DNA of 58,879 bases from Haemophilus parainfluenzae. GTDB lineage: Bacteria; Pseudomonadota; Gammaproteobacteria; Enterobacterales; Pasteurellaceae. The notes beneath the pieces are model-generated. The model was given only the letters and a program-made list of their open reading frames with translations. It ran no database searches and had not been told where the DNA came from. The translations under genes and the position numbers were made by a program. The stretch is taken from assembly GCF_003252725.1 (NCBI RefSeq), contig NZ_QEPO01000009.1, positions 1-58,879 on the forward strand. The letters run 5' to 3'. Positions 58,820 through 58,879 of this stretch are shown here, piece after piece; position 1 is the first letter of the stretch; every line of letters begins with the position of its first letter.

Positions 58820-58879
58820 ATGCATAAAACTAAACCAAAGCTGATCCAGCTAATTCATATAGCCAAGCAAAAACTGGCA
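58820..58879 (+). CDS. Start of a GemA-like phage regulator (partial, runs off the window)
   Basis: Only 20 codons are present; QLIHIAKQKLA after a basic N-terminus matches the start of the GemA/gp16 (DUF1018) regulators of Mu-like phages, which usually read QLIHVA+. AAAAGGAATAAAC precedes the ATG. The remainder lies beyond the window. Confidence 0.7.
   Translation, partial: MHKTKPKLIQLIHIAKQKLA

Larger units (their letters stand above)
52294..58879 (+). mobile_element. Left part of a Mu-like transposable prophage (continues beyond the window)
   Basis: The order repressor (leftward), ner, transposase A, activator B, gam, small genes and gemA is the early region of Mu-like phages. The left terminus is read at T52294 (TGTAT, like phage Mu), followed at Mu-like spacing by transposase-binding repeats. 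G+C is visibly higher and ribosome sites stronger (AGGAGG) than in the host. The late genes and the right end are not in the window, so whether the prophage is intact cannot be judged. Confidence 0.92.

Overview
The window looks like a chromosome segment of a Haemophilus species, most likely H. parainfluenzae or a close relative. The DNA is AT-rich. The Haemophilus-type uptake signal (core AAGTGCGGT) is scattered through it in both orientations. Gene blocks follow the Haemophilus/Pasteurellaceae order (def-fmt-rsmB-trkA-mscL; glpG-glpR; trmL-rsmD-ftsY-ftsE-ftsX; opt-cysQ-zwf-pgl-gnd). NAD-precursor salvage genes (hel, pnuC) are present. The species name is an inference; the genus is well supported.

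Layout. 1-200: end of an rRNA operon (5S and its terminator). 283-7292: def-fmt-rsmB-glycosyltransferase-trkA, mscL, and the opposed ftsB-ispD-ispF operon. 7428-12711: lipoprotein e(P4) phosphatase, fabR-oxyR divergent from a peroxiredoxin-glutaredoxin fusion, a small membrane protein, glpG and glpR. 12754-13133: a gene-free stretch with a perfect CRP palindrome. 13134-17373: trmL-rsmD (minus) and ftsY-ftsE-ftsX (plus). 17481-31420: the S10, spc and alpha ribosomal protein operons with their leaders, secY and rpoA. 31479-38614: rluA/rapA, pnuC, trmN, srmB and small genes. 38694-45604: oxidative pentose phosphate genes (gnd, pgl, zwf) with cysQ, interrupted by an islet of small accessory genes and a decayed acetyltransferase copy. 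45655-52112: OPT transporter, nudE, hslR, a yqhA-like gene, rmuC and aphA.

52294 to the end of the window is the left part of a Mu-like transposable prophage, inserted upstream of aphA. Its left terminus can be read from transposase-binding repeats, with Mu-like spacing. In order it has a leftward repressor, a divergent operator region with an early promoter, ner, transposase A, target activator B, an unknown gene, gam, several very small coupled genes, an ANR-type regulator, a DUF551 gene and the start of gemA. The repressor carries a LexA-like S24 peptidase domain. It also shares with the transposase a 23-residue DNA-binding stretch that differs only at synonymous sites.

Regulation visible in the sequence: CRP-type palindromes precede hel, pnuC and aphA. 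A PurR-like palindrome overlaps the -10 of aphA, and a half-similar site lies upstream of opt. The S10 and alpha mRNA leaders are recognisable. Many terminators are built from inverted pairs of uptake signals. I found no CRISPR array, tRNA gene or insertion sequence.
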